Below are positions 15,022-23,502 of a stretch of DNA of 57,753 bases, piece by piece. Both the position numbers and the translations under genes were made by a program. The first letter of the stretch is position 1; each line of letters opens with the position of its first letter. Source of the stretch: an uncultured Oscillospiraceae bacterium (lineage in GTDB: Bacteria; Bacillota; Clostridia; Oscillospirales; Oscillospiraceae); contig CALXDM010000009.1 of the NCBI GenBank assembly GCA_944387065.1, positions 1 through 57,753 on the forward strand, given 5' to 3'. The notes under the pieces were generated by a model that searched no databases, had not been told where the DNA came from, and saw only the letters and a program-made list of their open reading frames with translations.

Positions 15022-17253
15022 ATGGAGGAAGCCAGATACAATCAGGAGGAGCACAGCCGGTTGGAGGGGATTGCCGGCGCGGTGCTGTTTCGCAATGAGG
15101 AGAACGGCTACACAGTGCTCAGGCTCCGGTGCGGGGAGGAGGAGATCACCGCAGTGGGCTGTATGCCCGGGGTGGCCCCGGGAGAGGCGTTGGAGCTGGA
15201 GGGCAGCTGGGGGCACCACCCGGCCTATGGCCGGCAGTTCCGGGCGGAGGTGGTGATGCGCCGGATGCCGGAGGGGGAGCAGGCGGTGCTGGCCTATCTG
15301 GCGTCGGGGGCGGTGAAGGGGGTGCGGCTGGGGCTGGCCCGGCAGATCCTGGAGCGATTTGGGTCGCGGGCGCTGGAGGTCATCGAGCGGGAACCGGAGC
15401 AGCTGGCCCAGCTGCGGGGGATCAGCCCCAAGCGGGCACAGGCCATTGGGGCGGCCTTCCGGGAGCAGATGGGGATGCGGCGGCTGGCCGACTTTTTGGT
15501 TGAGCACAAGCTGCCCCTGTCCGCCGCGGCCCCCCTGTACCGGCGGTATGGCCTGCTGGCGGCCCAGGTGGTGGAGGACAACCCCTATGTGCTGGCCGAG
15601 CGGAGCTTGGGCATCCCCTTTGAGCAGGTGGACGGGCTGGCGGTTGCCCTTGGGGTGCCGGGGGACGACCCCCAGCGGGTGGAGGCGGCGCTGGTCTTTG
15701 AGCTGGAGCACAACGGGGACAACGGCCATGTGTTCCTGCCCCAGGACAAGTTGCTGGCGGCTACCGGGGCGCTGATCCATCTGGAGGGGGCGTGCCTGGG
15801 GCAGGGGCTGGAGCGGCTGGTGGAGCGGGGGGAGGTGGTCCGGGAGGACATCGCGGGGGTGCGGGCATGCTACCTGGCGGGGCTGTACAGCGCGGAGGGA
15901 TATGTGGCCATGCGGCTGGGGGAGATGTGCCGGGAGGAGCTGGCGCCCCCTGGGGACTTGGACGGGCTGATCGACCGGATCCAGGCCGAGCAGGGCATCG
16001 TGTACGCCCGGCAGCAGCGGGAGGCGGTCCGGCTGGCGGCCAGCCGGCAGGTGATGCTGCTCACGGGGGGGCCGGGCACGGGAAAGACCACCTCGCTGCG
16101 GGGGGTGCTGGCCCTGTTTGATGCGCTGGGACTGGACACGGCGCTGGCCGCCCCCACCGGTCGGGCGGCCAAGCGGCTGGCGGAGACCTGCGGCCAGCCG
16201 GCCCAGACCATCCACCGCCTGCTGGAGGCCAAGCTGGACCCGGCCACGGGGCAGCTGGCCTTCACCCGGAACCGGGAGGAACCGCTGGCGGCGCACGCGG
16301 TGATTGTGGACGAGACGTCCATGGTGGACCTGGGCCTGATGGCGGCGCTGTTGGCGGCGCTGCGGGGGGATTGCCGGCTGGTGCTGGTGGGCGACCCGGA
16401 CCAGCTGCCCTCGGTGGGGCCGGGCAACGTGTTGGACCACCTGCTGCGCAGCGGGGCGGTGCCTGCCCTGACCCTGACGGAGATCTTCCGCCAGGCTCAG
16501 CAGAGCGCCATCGTCATGAACGCCCACGGGGTGAACCAGGGGCGGGCCCCAGATCTGAGCAACCGGGGGCGGGACTTCTTCTTCCTGGGGCGCCGGGATG
16601 TGGAGCGCACGGTGGCCACCGTGGTGGAGCTGTGCCAGACCCGTCTGCCCCAGGGAATGGGCATCCCCGTCGACCAGCTCCAGGTGCTTTCCCCCGCCCG
16701 GCAGCGGGGGGCGGGGACGGGGGTGCTCAACCGGGCGCTCCAGGCCGCCCTCAACCCGCCTGGGCCGGACAAGCGGGAGGTGGCCTTCGGCCCCTATGTG
16801 TTCCGGGAGGGGGACCGGGTGATGCAGGTGAAGAACAACTACGACCTGTTCTGGGAGAACCCGGAGACAGGGGAGCGGGACCTGGGGGTGTTCAACGGGG
16901 ACATCGGGGTGATCCTGGCGGTGGAGCCGGGGGGCGTGACGGTGTCCTATGATGGGCGGCTGGCGGCCTATCCAACCCAGCTGCTGGGGGAGCTGGAGCT
17001 GGCCTACGCCGTGACGGTGCACAAGGCCCAGGGCAGCGAGTACCGGGGGGTGGTGTTGGCCGCGTGCGGCGTGCCGGCCTCTCTGTGTACCCGGGGGGTG
17101 CTGTACACCGCCATCACCCGGGCCCGGGAGCTGTTTGTGGCGGTGGGCAGCGGGGAGCTGCTGGCCCAGATGGCGGCCAATGACCGCCAGGCCAGGCGCT
17201 ACTGCGCTCTGCGGACCCGGCTGCTGCGGGAAGTGGGGCAGGGGGCGGGGTGA
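15022..17253 (+). CDS. recD2: RecD2-type ATP-dependent DNA helicase
   Basis: A 5'-3' superfamily 1B helicase involved in replication-fork maintenance and repair. The 743-residue protein has the RecD2-specific N-terminal OB and helix-hairpin-helix region (LRGISPKRAQAIG near 135), then Walker A GGPGTGKTT (about 348-356), DETSMVD, GDPDQLPSVGPG, and near the C-terminus YAVTVHKAQGSE and YTAITRAR. It stands alone, without RecBC, as expected for RecD2. The ATG at 15022 has only a weak GGGG ribosome site; a TTG at 15001, seven codons earlier, is a possible alternative but lies about 8 bases from the predicted transcript start. Confidence 0.92.
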   Translation: MEEARYNQEEHSRLEGIAGAVLFRNEENGYTVLRLRCGEEEITAVGCMPGVAPGEALELEGSWGHHPAYGRQFRAEVVMRRMPEGEQAVLAYLASGAVKGVRLGLARQILERFGSRALEVIEREPEQLAQLRGISPKRAQAIGAAFREQMGMRRLADFLVEHKLPLSAAAPLYRRYGLLAAQVVEDNPYVLAERSLGIPFEQVDGLAVALGVPGDDPQRVEAALVFELEHNGDNGHVFLPQDKLLAATGALIHLEGACLGQGLERLVERGEVVREDIAGVRACYLAGLYSAEGYVAMRLGEMCREELAPPGDLDGLIDRIQAEQGIVYARQQREAVRLAASRQVMLLTGGPGTGKTTSLRGVLALFDALGLDTALAAPTGRAAKRLAETCGQPAQTIHRLLEAKLDPATGQLAFTRNREEPLAAHAVIVDETSMVDLGLMAALLAALRGDCRLVLVGDPDQLPSVGPGNVLDHLLRSGAVPALTLTEIFRQAQQSAIVMNAHGVNQGRAPDLSNRGRDFFFLGRRDVERTVATVVELCQTRLPQGMGIPVDQLQVLSPARQRGAGTGVLNRALQAALNPPGPDKREVAFGPYVFREGDRVMQVKNNYDLFWENPETGERDLGVFNGDIGVILAVEPGGVTVSYDGRLAAYPTQLLGELELAYAVTVHKAQGSEYRGVVLAACGVPASLCTRGVLYTAITRARELFVAVGSGELLAQMAANDRQARRYCALRTRLLREVGQGAG

Positions 17254-17266
17254 GGGAAAGTGCCAC

Positions 17267-17296
17267 TTGACAAATCCCGTGCTTTTATCCTATCCT
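17267..17296 (+). promoter_or_regulatory. Possible lysA promoter
   Basis: TTGACA (17267-17272) with TATCCT (17291-17296) at an 18-base spacing. The -10 is weak, so this is tentative. It lies in the only gap upstream of lysA. Confidence 0.45.
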
Positions 17297-17353
17297 GAAC
17301 ACAATGCCAAGCAAACCCAGGCCGCAACGGGGCGGCAAAAAGGAGAGACACAG

Positions 17354-18610
17354 ATGAAACGACCATTCCTCACCCTGGAGCAGGCCGAGCGGATCTGCCA
17401 GCGCTATCCCACCCCCTTCCACCTCTATGACGAGCGGGGCATCCGGGGGGCGGCCCGGGGGCTGAACGAGGCCTTTGCCTGGAACCCGGGGTTCCGGGAG
17501 TACTTTGCGGTCAAGGCCACGCCGACACCGGGCATCCTGAAGCTTTTGAAGGAGGAGGGCTGCGGGGTGGACTGCTCCTCCCTCACCGAGCTGATGATGG
17601 CCCAGCGCTGCGGCTTTTCCGGCCATGAGATCATGTTCTCGTCCAACGAGACGCCAGCCGAGGAGTTCCGCCTGGCCGATCAGCTGGGGGCGATCATCAA
17701 CCTGGACGATCTGACCCATGTGGACTACCTGTACCAGACCCTGGGCCATGTACCAGAGACCATCTGCTGCCGGTACAACCCCGGCGGGGTGTTCTCCCTG
17801 GGGGAGAGCGAGGAGGGCTTCCAGGTGATGGACAACCCCGGCCAGGCCAAGTACGGCATGACCAGGGAACAGCTGAGCCAGGCCTTCACCCGGCTGAAAG
17901 CGCTGGGGGCCAAGCGGTTTGGGCTGCACGCCTTCCTGGCCTCCAACACCCTGTCCAACGACTACTACCCAGCCCTGGCCCGGGTCCTGTTTGAGCTGGC
18001 GGTGGAGCTGTCCCGGCAGACGGGATGCCAGATCGCCTTCATCAACCTGTCCGGCGGGGTGGGGGTGCCCTACCGGCCGGACCAGCCCGCCAACGACATC
18101 GCGGTCATTGGGGAGGGGGTGCGCCGGGCCTACGAGGAGATCCTGGTCCCCGCGGGCATGGGGGAGGTGGCCATCTACACTGAGCTGGGCCGATTCCTGC
18201 TGGCGCCCTATGGGCACCTGGTGACCAGGGCCATCCACGAAAAGCATATCTACAAGGAGTATATCGGGGTGGACGCCAGCGCGGCCAATCTGATGCGCCC
18301 GGCCATCTACGGGGCCTATCACCATATCACGGTGCTGGGCAAGGAGGACGCGCCCTGCGACCATCAGTACGATGTGGTGGGCTCGTTATGTGAGAACAGC
18401 GACAAATTTGCCATCGACCGCCTGCTGCCCAAGATCGACCGGGGGGACCTGCTGGTGCTGCACGACACCGGGGCCCACGGTTTTTCCATGGGTTACAACT
18501 ACAACGGCAAGCTGCGCTCGGCCGAGCTGCTGCTCCGGGCAGACGGTTCGGTGGAGCTGATGCGCAGGGCCGAAACGCCGGAGGACTACTTCGCCACCCT
18601 GGTGTGGTGA
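17354..18610 (+). CDS. lysA: Diaminopimelate decarboxylase
   Basis: PLP enzyme of fold type III that decarboxylates meso-diaminopimelate to L-lysine. The 418-residue chain shows the PLP lysine in YFAVKATP (K54), GGVFSLGE, the glycine-rich NLSGGVGVPY and the C-terminal CENSDKFAIDR block that supplies the partner-subunit cysteine. Some members act on related substrates, but the combination fits LysA best. AAGGAGA lies nine bases before the ATG. The last 36 coding bases are part of a 38-bp direct repeat with a second copy 155 bases downstream. Confidence 0.88.
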   Translation: MKRPFLTLEQAERICQRYPTPFHLYDERGIRGAARGLNEAFAWNPGFREYFAVKATPTPGILKLLKEEGCGVDCSSLTELMMAQRCGFSGHEIMFSSNETPAEEFRLADQLGAIINLDDLTHVDYLYQTLGHVPETICCRYNPGGVFSLGESEEGFQVMDNPGQAKYGMTREQLSQAFTRLKALGAKRFGLHAFLASNTLSNDYYPALARVLFELAVELSRQTGCQIAFINLSGGVGVPYRPDQPANDIAVIGEGVRRAYEEILVPAGMGEVAIYTELGRFLLAPYGHLVTRAIHEKHIYKEYIGVDASAANLMRPAIYGAYHHITVLGKEDAPCDHQYDVVGSLCENSDKFAIDRLLPKIDRGDLLVLHDTGAHGFSMGYNYNGKLRSAELLLRADGSVELMRRAETPEDYFATLVW

Positions 18611-18766
18611 CAAGGCGTTTCGGTGGGGCCCCATGGCAGATGGGGCGGCGCGAGCGCGCCGTACAAGGGTTCCCCCTGGGAACCCTTGGCGCAGGGCGGA
18701 TTGATTCCGCCCGAGCATGAAAATCTTCAACGCCGGAGGACTACTTCGCCACCCTGGTGTGGTGAC
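18574..18766 (+). repeat. 38-bp direct repeat of the lysA 3' end flanking a 117-bp hairpin-rich insert
   Basis: Bases 18574-18611 (end of lysA through its stop plus one base) recur exactly at 18729-18766. The 117 bases between (18612-18728) hold four consecutive inverted repeats: 18628-18634/18640-18646, 18647-18652/18655-18660, 18664-18674/18678-18688 (11 bp) and 18694-18700/18706-18712. There is no gene in the insert. The reading frame of lysA is intact. It could be a small non-autonomous element, the scar of an element that integrated at the lysA end, or a structured repeat family. Confidence 0.85.
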
Positions 18767-18782
18767 CGGACGTCTTCCCAGC

Positions 18783-18841
18783 ACAAAAAGCAAGAGCCTG
18801 GCAGAGTCCGCACCCCTGGGCGCGGGTTCTGCCAGGCTCTT
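18783..18841 (-). terminator. Terminator of the minus-strand operon ending at 18861
   Basis: A 14-bp stem (18792-18805 with 18828-18841) with an additional inner helix; on the minus strand it exits into GCTTTTTGTGC. It may also stop lysA transcription on plus, where the tail is poorer in T. Confidence 0.8.
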
Positions 18842-18860
18842 AGTTGTATGAACGGGGAAA

Positions 18861-19541
18861 TCACTTTTTCAGCCGGTCCAGAATGGCTTGCTCGACCCGG
18901 TCCCCGTACTTCATGGCCAGGAAAAAGACGGCCAGCCCGGCCACGCCGATGACCACCATGGCCCACCCGGGGATATCCAGAGCGGAGCCGCCCACCGCGC
19001 AAGCCACCAGCAGCCCCCAGGGCCGGGCCAGCAGGCACAGCAGCAGGAAGCGCCGCCAGGAGATGTCGCTCAGCCCGGCCAGGATGCACAGCAGATCGTC
19101 GGGGAAGAAGGGGAAGAGGAAGGCCAGAAGCAGGAACACGTCTTGCTTGCGGCGGATGACGTCCAGATACTTTTCCGACAGCTTTTTCCCCACCAGCCGG
19201 GTGGCAAAGCCCTGGCCCAGCCCCCTGGCCAGAGAGAAGACAAATAGGGAGCCCGACACCACCGCCCCATAGGTGAGTAGGAAGGCGGGAAGCATACCGA
19301 ACATCACCCCGCCCACGGCGGCGGTGAGGTTGCTGGGGATGGGGGCGAGGATCACCGAGGCCAGCTGTACGCCGAAGAACACCAGGTGGGACCAGGGGGC
19401 GCTGGACTGGATATAGGCGGCCAGCCGCTCCTGGGAGGAGACGGCTTGGAAAAAGCCGGTGGACAGCAGCCACAGGGCCAGGATGGCCAGGATGAGGATG
19501 GCCAGCAGCCAGAGCAGGATTGTGCGTTTGCGTTCCCTCAC
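18861..19541 (-). CDS. TVP38/TMEM64 (VTT domain) membrane protein
   Basis: A 226-residue integral membrane protein. After a basic N-terminus and first helix (ILLWLLAILILAILALWLL) comes the VTT/DedA-like core with PIPSNLTAAVGGVMFG, a re-entrant segment, and FLFPFFPDDLLCILAGLSDISWRRFLLLCLLARPWG. Family members act in lipid scrambling or membrane homeostasis; no exact function is known here. The start is GTG at 19541 with GGAGG about 11 bases upstream, chosen because upstream residues do not look like this family. It is last in a same-strand run with the genes at 19628 and 21930. Confidence 0.8.
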   Translation of the reverse strand: MRERKRTILLWLLAILILAILALWLLSTGFFQAVSSQERLAAYIQSSAPWSHLVFFGVQLASVILAPIPSNLTAAVGGVMFGMLPAFLLTYGAVVSGSLFVFSLARGLGQGFATRLVGKKLSEKYLDVIRRKQDVFLLLAFLFPFFPDDLLCILAGLSDISWRRFLLLCLLARPWGLLVACAVGGSALDIPGWAMVVIGVAGLAVFFLAMKYGDRVEQAILDRLKK

Positions 19542-19627
19542 GATGACATGATCCTCCCGGGTAAAAAGGTGAGGCCAGTATAGCAGAAAAAGGGCGAAAA
19601 GAAAAGGGGAATGGCCTTGAGAATTGT

Positions 19628-21847
19628 TTAAGAAAGGCGAAAGACCGCCGGCGCCCAGCTGAGCAGGAAGGGGTGGGCACGGCTGCCGTTGCCGCCGGAG
19701 AGCTCCGCTCCGGTGATCTGGACCACCGGTCGGACCACCCGGGCCACCTGGGCCGGGCCAAAGTAGAGGTGACCGTCCCGGGCGGCATAGCGCACCAGAG
19801 CGTCCGACGGGCAGTAGGGGGTCTCCAGCCAATAGGAAGCCCCGGAGATATCTTGCCCAGCGCGGGCCAGGGTAGCGATGAGGTCGATGTCGGGCAGGGT
19901 GACGGTGTCCTGCGCTTGGCGGCGATAGGCCCGGTCATAGCCACGGTCTGCCAGCACGGCGATGTGGGTGCAAGCGAAGTCCAGGTGCCCCTCCTGTGCT
20001 TGGCCCCGCAGGTGATCGGGCAGCAGCACCGTGTTGTCCTGGGCTTGGAGCAGGGCCAGGTGGTCGGGGGAAAAGCCGTCCAGAAAGCCGTCGTTGAGCC
20101 AGGTGCGCAGAGTGCTGCCCAGCCAATCGTTGCCCCCATCCTCGTCAAAGGGCAGGGAGATGGCTTCATCCTGGCACAGCAGGGTGAAGCGATCCTCCTC
20201 CTGCCCCACTACCAGCCAGGTGAGAGGCTGTCCGCCATAGCTGCCCAGAGTGACATAAGAGCCGGGCTGCAGTTGGCTGTGGGCCTGCCCGGCCCGCCAC
20301 AGGGAGGCCGCCTGGTCCCAAGCGGGGGGCAGCAGCAGGGCCAGGGCCAGCGCCCCGCCCACGGCGGGGCACAGCACCCCTTCGGGGCGGCCCCGGCCCG
20401 CCCGGTCCAGGGCCAGGGCCAGACAGGCCAGCAGGAGCAGGTCCAAAAGCTCCAGGAAGGCGAACATATGCTTGGCGAAGTCCCCCTCGCCGTTGAGCAT
20501 CACCGGCAGCCCGTAGCAGTAGCCCAGCGCCCCCCACAGAGCCAGCAGGAGCAGGGCCAGATGGGCCGGCTTGAGCCGCCTGCGCCAGACGAGGACGGCC
20601 AGCGCGGTGAAGGCGGCCGGGACGGCCAGGTTGCCCGCCAGGGTGTCAAAGGGCAGCGCGTCCCGGGCGGTGCTCCACAGAGACATACGCTGGGAATAGC
20701 TCATCAGGGGCTGATCCCCCCCGTAGTTTGCCAGGTAGTAGGGGCGGATCATACCGCAGTGCAGGGCGGTGAGCTGCATCTGTTCCCAAAGCCGGCCCGG
20801 GTGGGTGAGGTAGAAGCGCACCAGGTCCAGCTTGGTGACCGATTCCGCCGCGTCCCGCAGCCCCCGGGCCTCCAAGGACTCCAGAAGCCCGCCCAGGTAG
20901 TAGTTGGTGTCCCGGTAGTCCGACAGCTCCTCGGGCAGGCCCAGGTCGGAGAGGTACTCCTTTGCCGTGTCCTCGTCCACGTCCCGCACGATGCCGTAGA
21001 AGACGGCGTTGTAGTTGGTCTCCACGTCCATCCACCCCGGGACGATGGCCCACACCCCCAGCAGCAGGGCCAGGGCCGCGCCTCCCGCGGCCAGCACCCG
21101 CCGCCGTCCCAGCCGGACCAGGACGATGCCCTCCAGCACCAGCACCAGCAGGATGGCCACAGGGATGTTGAAGAACTTGGCCCAGCCGTAGCTGGCGGCG
21201 GCCAGGGCGCACCACACCCCGTCCCACACCGTGGGTTGCCGGGTGAGCACCCGCACCAGCATGGCTGCGCAGTAGACCAGGGCGATGTGCTCCAGGGCCT
21301 CCCCATACAGGGAGTTGAAGTAGGCCACATAGCCGATGTCGCACAGCACGACCAGGGCGGCCAGCTTGACCAACAGGTCCTGCCACAGCCGGCGTAGGCG
21401 GAACTGGCTTAGCAGCAGCCCGATCCCCGCGGCATACAGCAGGGTGTACATCCCCCCCAGCACCTCCAGGTGATAGGTGTCCATGGGCAGGCCGGCCAGC
21501 TTGTTGACCACCAGGCTGAGTACCACTGACACCCGCACGGGCAGCACATGGAGGGAGGGGTAGTTGGCCAGCCCGTCGCCGCCAAAGAGGATGGAGAGCA
21601 CGTTTTGCCAGGCGGAGGGGTGGGGCAGGACGATCTGGAAGGTGTCCACATAGGTGTGGCTGGGCAGCTGGTTGCCAAAGCGCAGGGAGGAGGCGGCCAT
21701 GGTGCGGACAAAGTCGCCATTGTTGGACAGGCCCACATCCTGCCCGACAAACAGCACGCAGGCCGCCATCACCAGGGCCAGAGCCCCGAACAGCAGCCCG
21801 CAGTATCTTTGATAGCCTGCCTCCAGTCGGCTTGTCCAATGCTCCAT
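19628..21847 (-). CDS. Large polytopic membrane protein with C-terminal DUF6273-like domain
   Basis: A 739-residue protein in two parts. Residues 1 to about 510 hold ten or more membrane helices with large external loops, including NNGDFVRTM after the first helix, resembling GT-C type glycosyltransferases; I see no firm catalytic motif beyond acidic residues in that first loop. Residues about 530-735 are soluble and start GSYVTLGSYGGQPLTWLVV, followed by TLLCQDEAI and TLRTWLNDGFLDGFSP, the pattern of DUF6273 domains, found on exported proteins. The ATG at 21847 gives a correct signal-anchor start. Possible role in surface glycan synthesis; unproven. Confidence 0.65.
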   Translation of the reverse strand: MEHWTSRLEAGYQRYCGLLFGALALVMAACVLFVGQDVGLSNNGDFVRTMAASSLRFGNQLPSHTYVDTFQIVLPHPSAWQNVLSILFGGDGLANYPSLHVLPVRVSVVLSLVVNKLAGLPMDTYHLEVLGGMYTLLYAAGIGLLLSQFRLRRLWQDLLVKLAALVVLCDIGYVAYFNSLYGEALEHIALVYCAAMLVRVLTRQPTVWDGVWCALAAASYGWAKFFNIPVAILLVLVLEGIVLVRLGRRRVLAAGGAALALLLGVWAIVPGWMDVETNYNAVFYGIVRDVDEDTAKEYLSDLGLPEELSDYRDTNYYLGGLLESLEARGLRDAAESVTKLDLVRFYLTHPGRLWEQMQLTALHCGMIRPYYLANYGGDQPLMSYSQRMSLWSTARDALPFDTLAGNLAVPAAFTALAVLVWRRRLKPAHLALLLLALWGALGYCYGLPVMLNGEGDFAKHMFAFLELLDLLLLACLALALDRAGRGRPEGVLCPAVGGALALALLLPPAWDQAASLWRAGQAHSQLQPGSYVTLGSYGGQPLTWLVVGQEEDRFTLLCQDEAISLPFDEDGGNDWLGSTLRTWLNDGFLDGFSPDHLALLQAQDNTVLLPDHLRGQAQEGHLDFACTHIAVLADRGYDRAYRRQAQDTVTLPDIDLIATLARAGQDISGASYWLETPYCPSDALVRYAARDGHLYFGPAQVARVVRPVVQITGAELSGGNGSRAHPFLLSWAPAVFRLS

Positions 21848-21929
21848 AGGTATGCGCCTCCGCTCACGTCCCCCGACGGGGGAAAGATGCGCCCCAGCTG
21901 GGGCGGGGTCAAAGGGCCCGGCCGGCCTC

Positions 21930-22595
21930 TCACTGTGGGGGAGGACCGTGGAGGATGAAGGTGTTGCGCTGGCAGCTGAGCAGTCCGTCCCGGCGCATTT
22001 TGGACAGCTCGTGGGACAAAGCGCTGCGGTCCACCCCCAGGTAGTCGGCCAGCTGCTGACGGTTGAAGGGGATGGAGAAGCGACGGCCTCCGGCCAGCAG
22101 GGCCCGCTCGGACAGGTAGGACAGCAGACGGCCCCGAATGGTCTTGGCGGAGGTGTGTAGCATCCGCCGGGACAGCTCCAGGTTCTTCCGGATGGAGACG
22201 CGCAGCAGGTTGCCCACCATCAGGTTTACCCCCGCGTCGGAGCGGGCCCCGGCGATGAGCCGCTGGGCGTCCAGAAAGAGGACCCGGCTGTCCTGGGCGG
22301 CCACGGCGGTGACCATCAGTGTCTGATCGGGCAGACAGGCATAGGTCTCGGCGAACATCTCCCCCGGTTCCACAAAGGAGAAGATGCTCTTGCCGCCCCA
22401 GGCGTCGTCGTGCTCGATGCGTACCCCGCCGGACAGAACCAGGCCCATCTGGGTGGTGTGGTCGCCGGCGTGGAGGATGGATTCATGCTTACGGTAGGCG
22501 CGCTGCCGGGCATTCAGCATGGGCAGAGCCGCCTGGAGCTGTGTGGAGGATAGGCCTTGGAATAGAGGGGTGCGGAGCAGAAAGGCGTCGTCCAT
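21930..22595 (-). CDS. Crp/Fnr-family transcriptional regulator (HcpR-like candidate)
   Basis: A 221-residue regulator: N-terminal cyclic-nucleotide-binding-like beta barrel (GLVLSGGVRIEHDD, FVEPGEMFAETYACLPD), long dimer helix, and C-terminal winged helix RQQLADYLGVDRSALSHELSKMRRDGLL. The N-terminus lacks the Fnr cluster cysteines. The start at 22595 has GGAGG six bases upstream. It diverges from a ferredoxin-domain gene, and the shared spacer holds a 15-bp site that recurs, with one mismatch, before hcp at 30246. In anaerobes HcpR-type regulators control hcp and redox genes, so a nitrosative-stress role is inferred. Confidence 0.85.
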   Translation of the reverse strand: MDDAFLLRTPLFQGLSSTQLQAALPMLNARQRAYRKHESILHAGDHTTQMGLVLSGGVRIEHDDAWGGKSIFSFVEPGEMFAETYACLPDQTLMVTAVAAQDSRVLFLDAQRLIAGARSDAGVNLMVGNLLRVSIRKNLELSRRMLHTSAKTIRGRLLSYLSERALLAGGRRFSIPFNRQQLADYLGVDRSALSHELSKMRRDGLLSCQRNTFILHGPPPQ

Positions 22596-22644
22596 GAGAA
22601 ACCTCCAAAGCAAAGCCGCAGGAGCGGGCGAAAATTTAAGAAGC

Positions 22645-22686
22645 GTTGTTTTAACCACATCATGTTTAGCAGCAGTATAGTACAAT
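22645..22686 (+). promoter_or_regulatory. Operator and promoter of the ferredoxin gene (Crp/Fnr class II layout)
   Basis: GTTGTTTTAACCAC (22645-22658) is a near palindrome. Its reverse complement extended by one base, TGTGGTTAAAACAAC, differs at one central base from the site before hcp. TACAAT (22681-22686) would place the start near 22693 and the operator axis at about -41.5, the class II activator position. A TATAGT at 22676 is an alternative -10. Confidence 0.65.
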
Positions 22687-22729
22687 CGGGTAGAAAAGGC
22701 AAGAGGCCGGAAACAAGGAGGACGACGCT

Positions 22730-23440
22730 ATGGTCAGACGGATCATTCAGATTGACGAGGAGAAGTGCACTGGCTGCGGCATCTGCGCCGAGGCCTGCCA
22801 TGAGGGGGCCATCGGCATGGTGGATGGCAAGGCTAAGCTGCTGCGGGACGATTACTGCGATGGGCTGGGGGACTGTCTGCCCGCCTGCCCCACGGGGGCC
22901 ATCACCTTTGTGGAGCGGGAGGCGGCGGCCTATGACGAGGCGGCGGTGCTGGCCGCCAAGCGGTCGCAGGCCCGGCAGGCTGAGGCCCCGCTGCCCTGCG
23001 GCTGCCCGGGCAGCCATTCCCGGCAGATCACCCGGGAGGAGGAGCCGCTTGCGCCCCAGGCGGGCGGGCCGCGGCCCAGCCGACTGTCCCAATGGCCGGT
23101 GCAGATCAAGCTGGCGCCGGTGCGGGCGCCCTACTTCGACGGGGCCAAGCTGCTGGTGGCCGCAGACTGCGCGGCCTACGCCTACGGGGATTTTCACGAG
23201 CGATTCATCAAGGGCCGGGTGACCCTGGTGGGCTGCCCCAAGCTGGATGGGGTGGACTATGGGGAAAAACTCACCGCCATCCTCCAGCAAAACGACATCC
23301 GGGAGGTGTGCGTGGTGCGCATGGAGGTGCCCTGCTGCGGCGGGATCGAGCAGGCGGTCAAGACCGCCCTGCAAAACAGCGGCAAGTTCCTGCCCTGGCA
23401 GGTGGTGACCCTGTCCACCGACGGGCGCATCCTGGACTGA
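22730..23440 (+). CDS. Ferredoxin-domain 4Fe-4S protein with extra C-terminal domain
   Basis: A 236-residue cytoplasmic iron-sulfur protein. Residues 1-60 form a two-cluster ferredoxin-like domain: C13xxC16xxC19xxxC23 and, after a longer gap, C43x5C49xxxC53P. A linker with CGCPGS follows, then a domain with LVAADCAAYAYGDFHERFIKGRVTLVGCPKLD and VPCCGGIEQAV, typical of ferredoxins next to hcp or Crp genes in Clostridia. It likely carries electrons to a redox partner such as Hcp. AAGGAGG precedes the ATG at 22730. Transcription diverges from the Crp/Fnr gene and shares its operator. Confidence 0.85.
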   Translation: MVRRIIQIDEEKCTGCGICAEACHEGAIGMVDGKAKLLRDDYCDGLGDCLPACPTGAITFVEREAAAYDEAAVLAAKRSQARQAEAPLPCGCPGSHSRQITREEEPLAPQAGGPRPSRLSQWPVQIKLAPVRAPYFDGAKLLVAADCAAYAYGDFHERFIKGRVTLVGCPKLDGVDYGEKLTAILQQNDIREVCVVRMEVPCCGGIEQAVKTALQNSGKFLPWQVVTLSTDGRILD

Positions 23441-23453
23441 GTGGGGATATAGG

Positions 23454-23496
23454 CTAAAAGATAGCGCGGGCAGCTCCATTTGGAGCTGCCCGCGCT
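23454..23496 (-). terminator. Terminator of the folate operon
   Basis: A 15-bp stem (23463-23477 with 23482-23496); on the minus strand it leads into ATCTTTTAG, just beyond the folC fusion stop at 23503. It may also stop the convergent ferredoxin gene on plus. Confidence 0.75.
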
Positions 23497-23502
23497 GCCG
23501 TG

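Noticed and set aside
15016..17022. Long antisense frame (668 codons) opposite recD2, and similar ones opposite trpX (4132-5667), the exporter (7400-9100), fhs (28087-30135) and the DUF6273 protein (19673-21397)
   Set aside because: These have low-complexity Gly/Arg/Pro/His/Gln composition, no ribosome sites and no recognisable domains. They arise from high GC codon use on the true strand.
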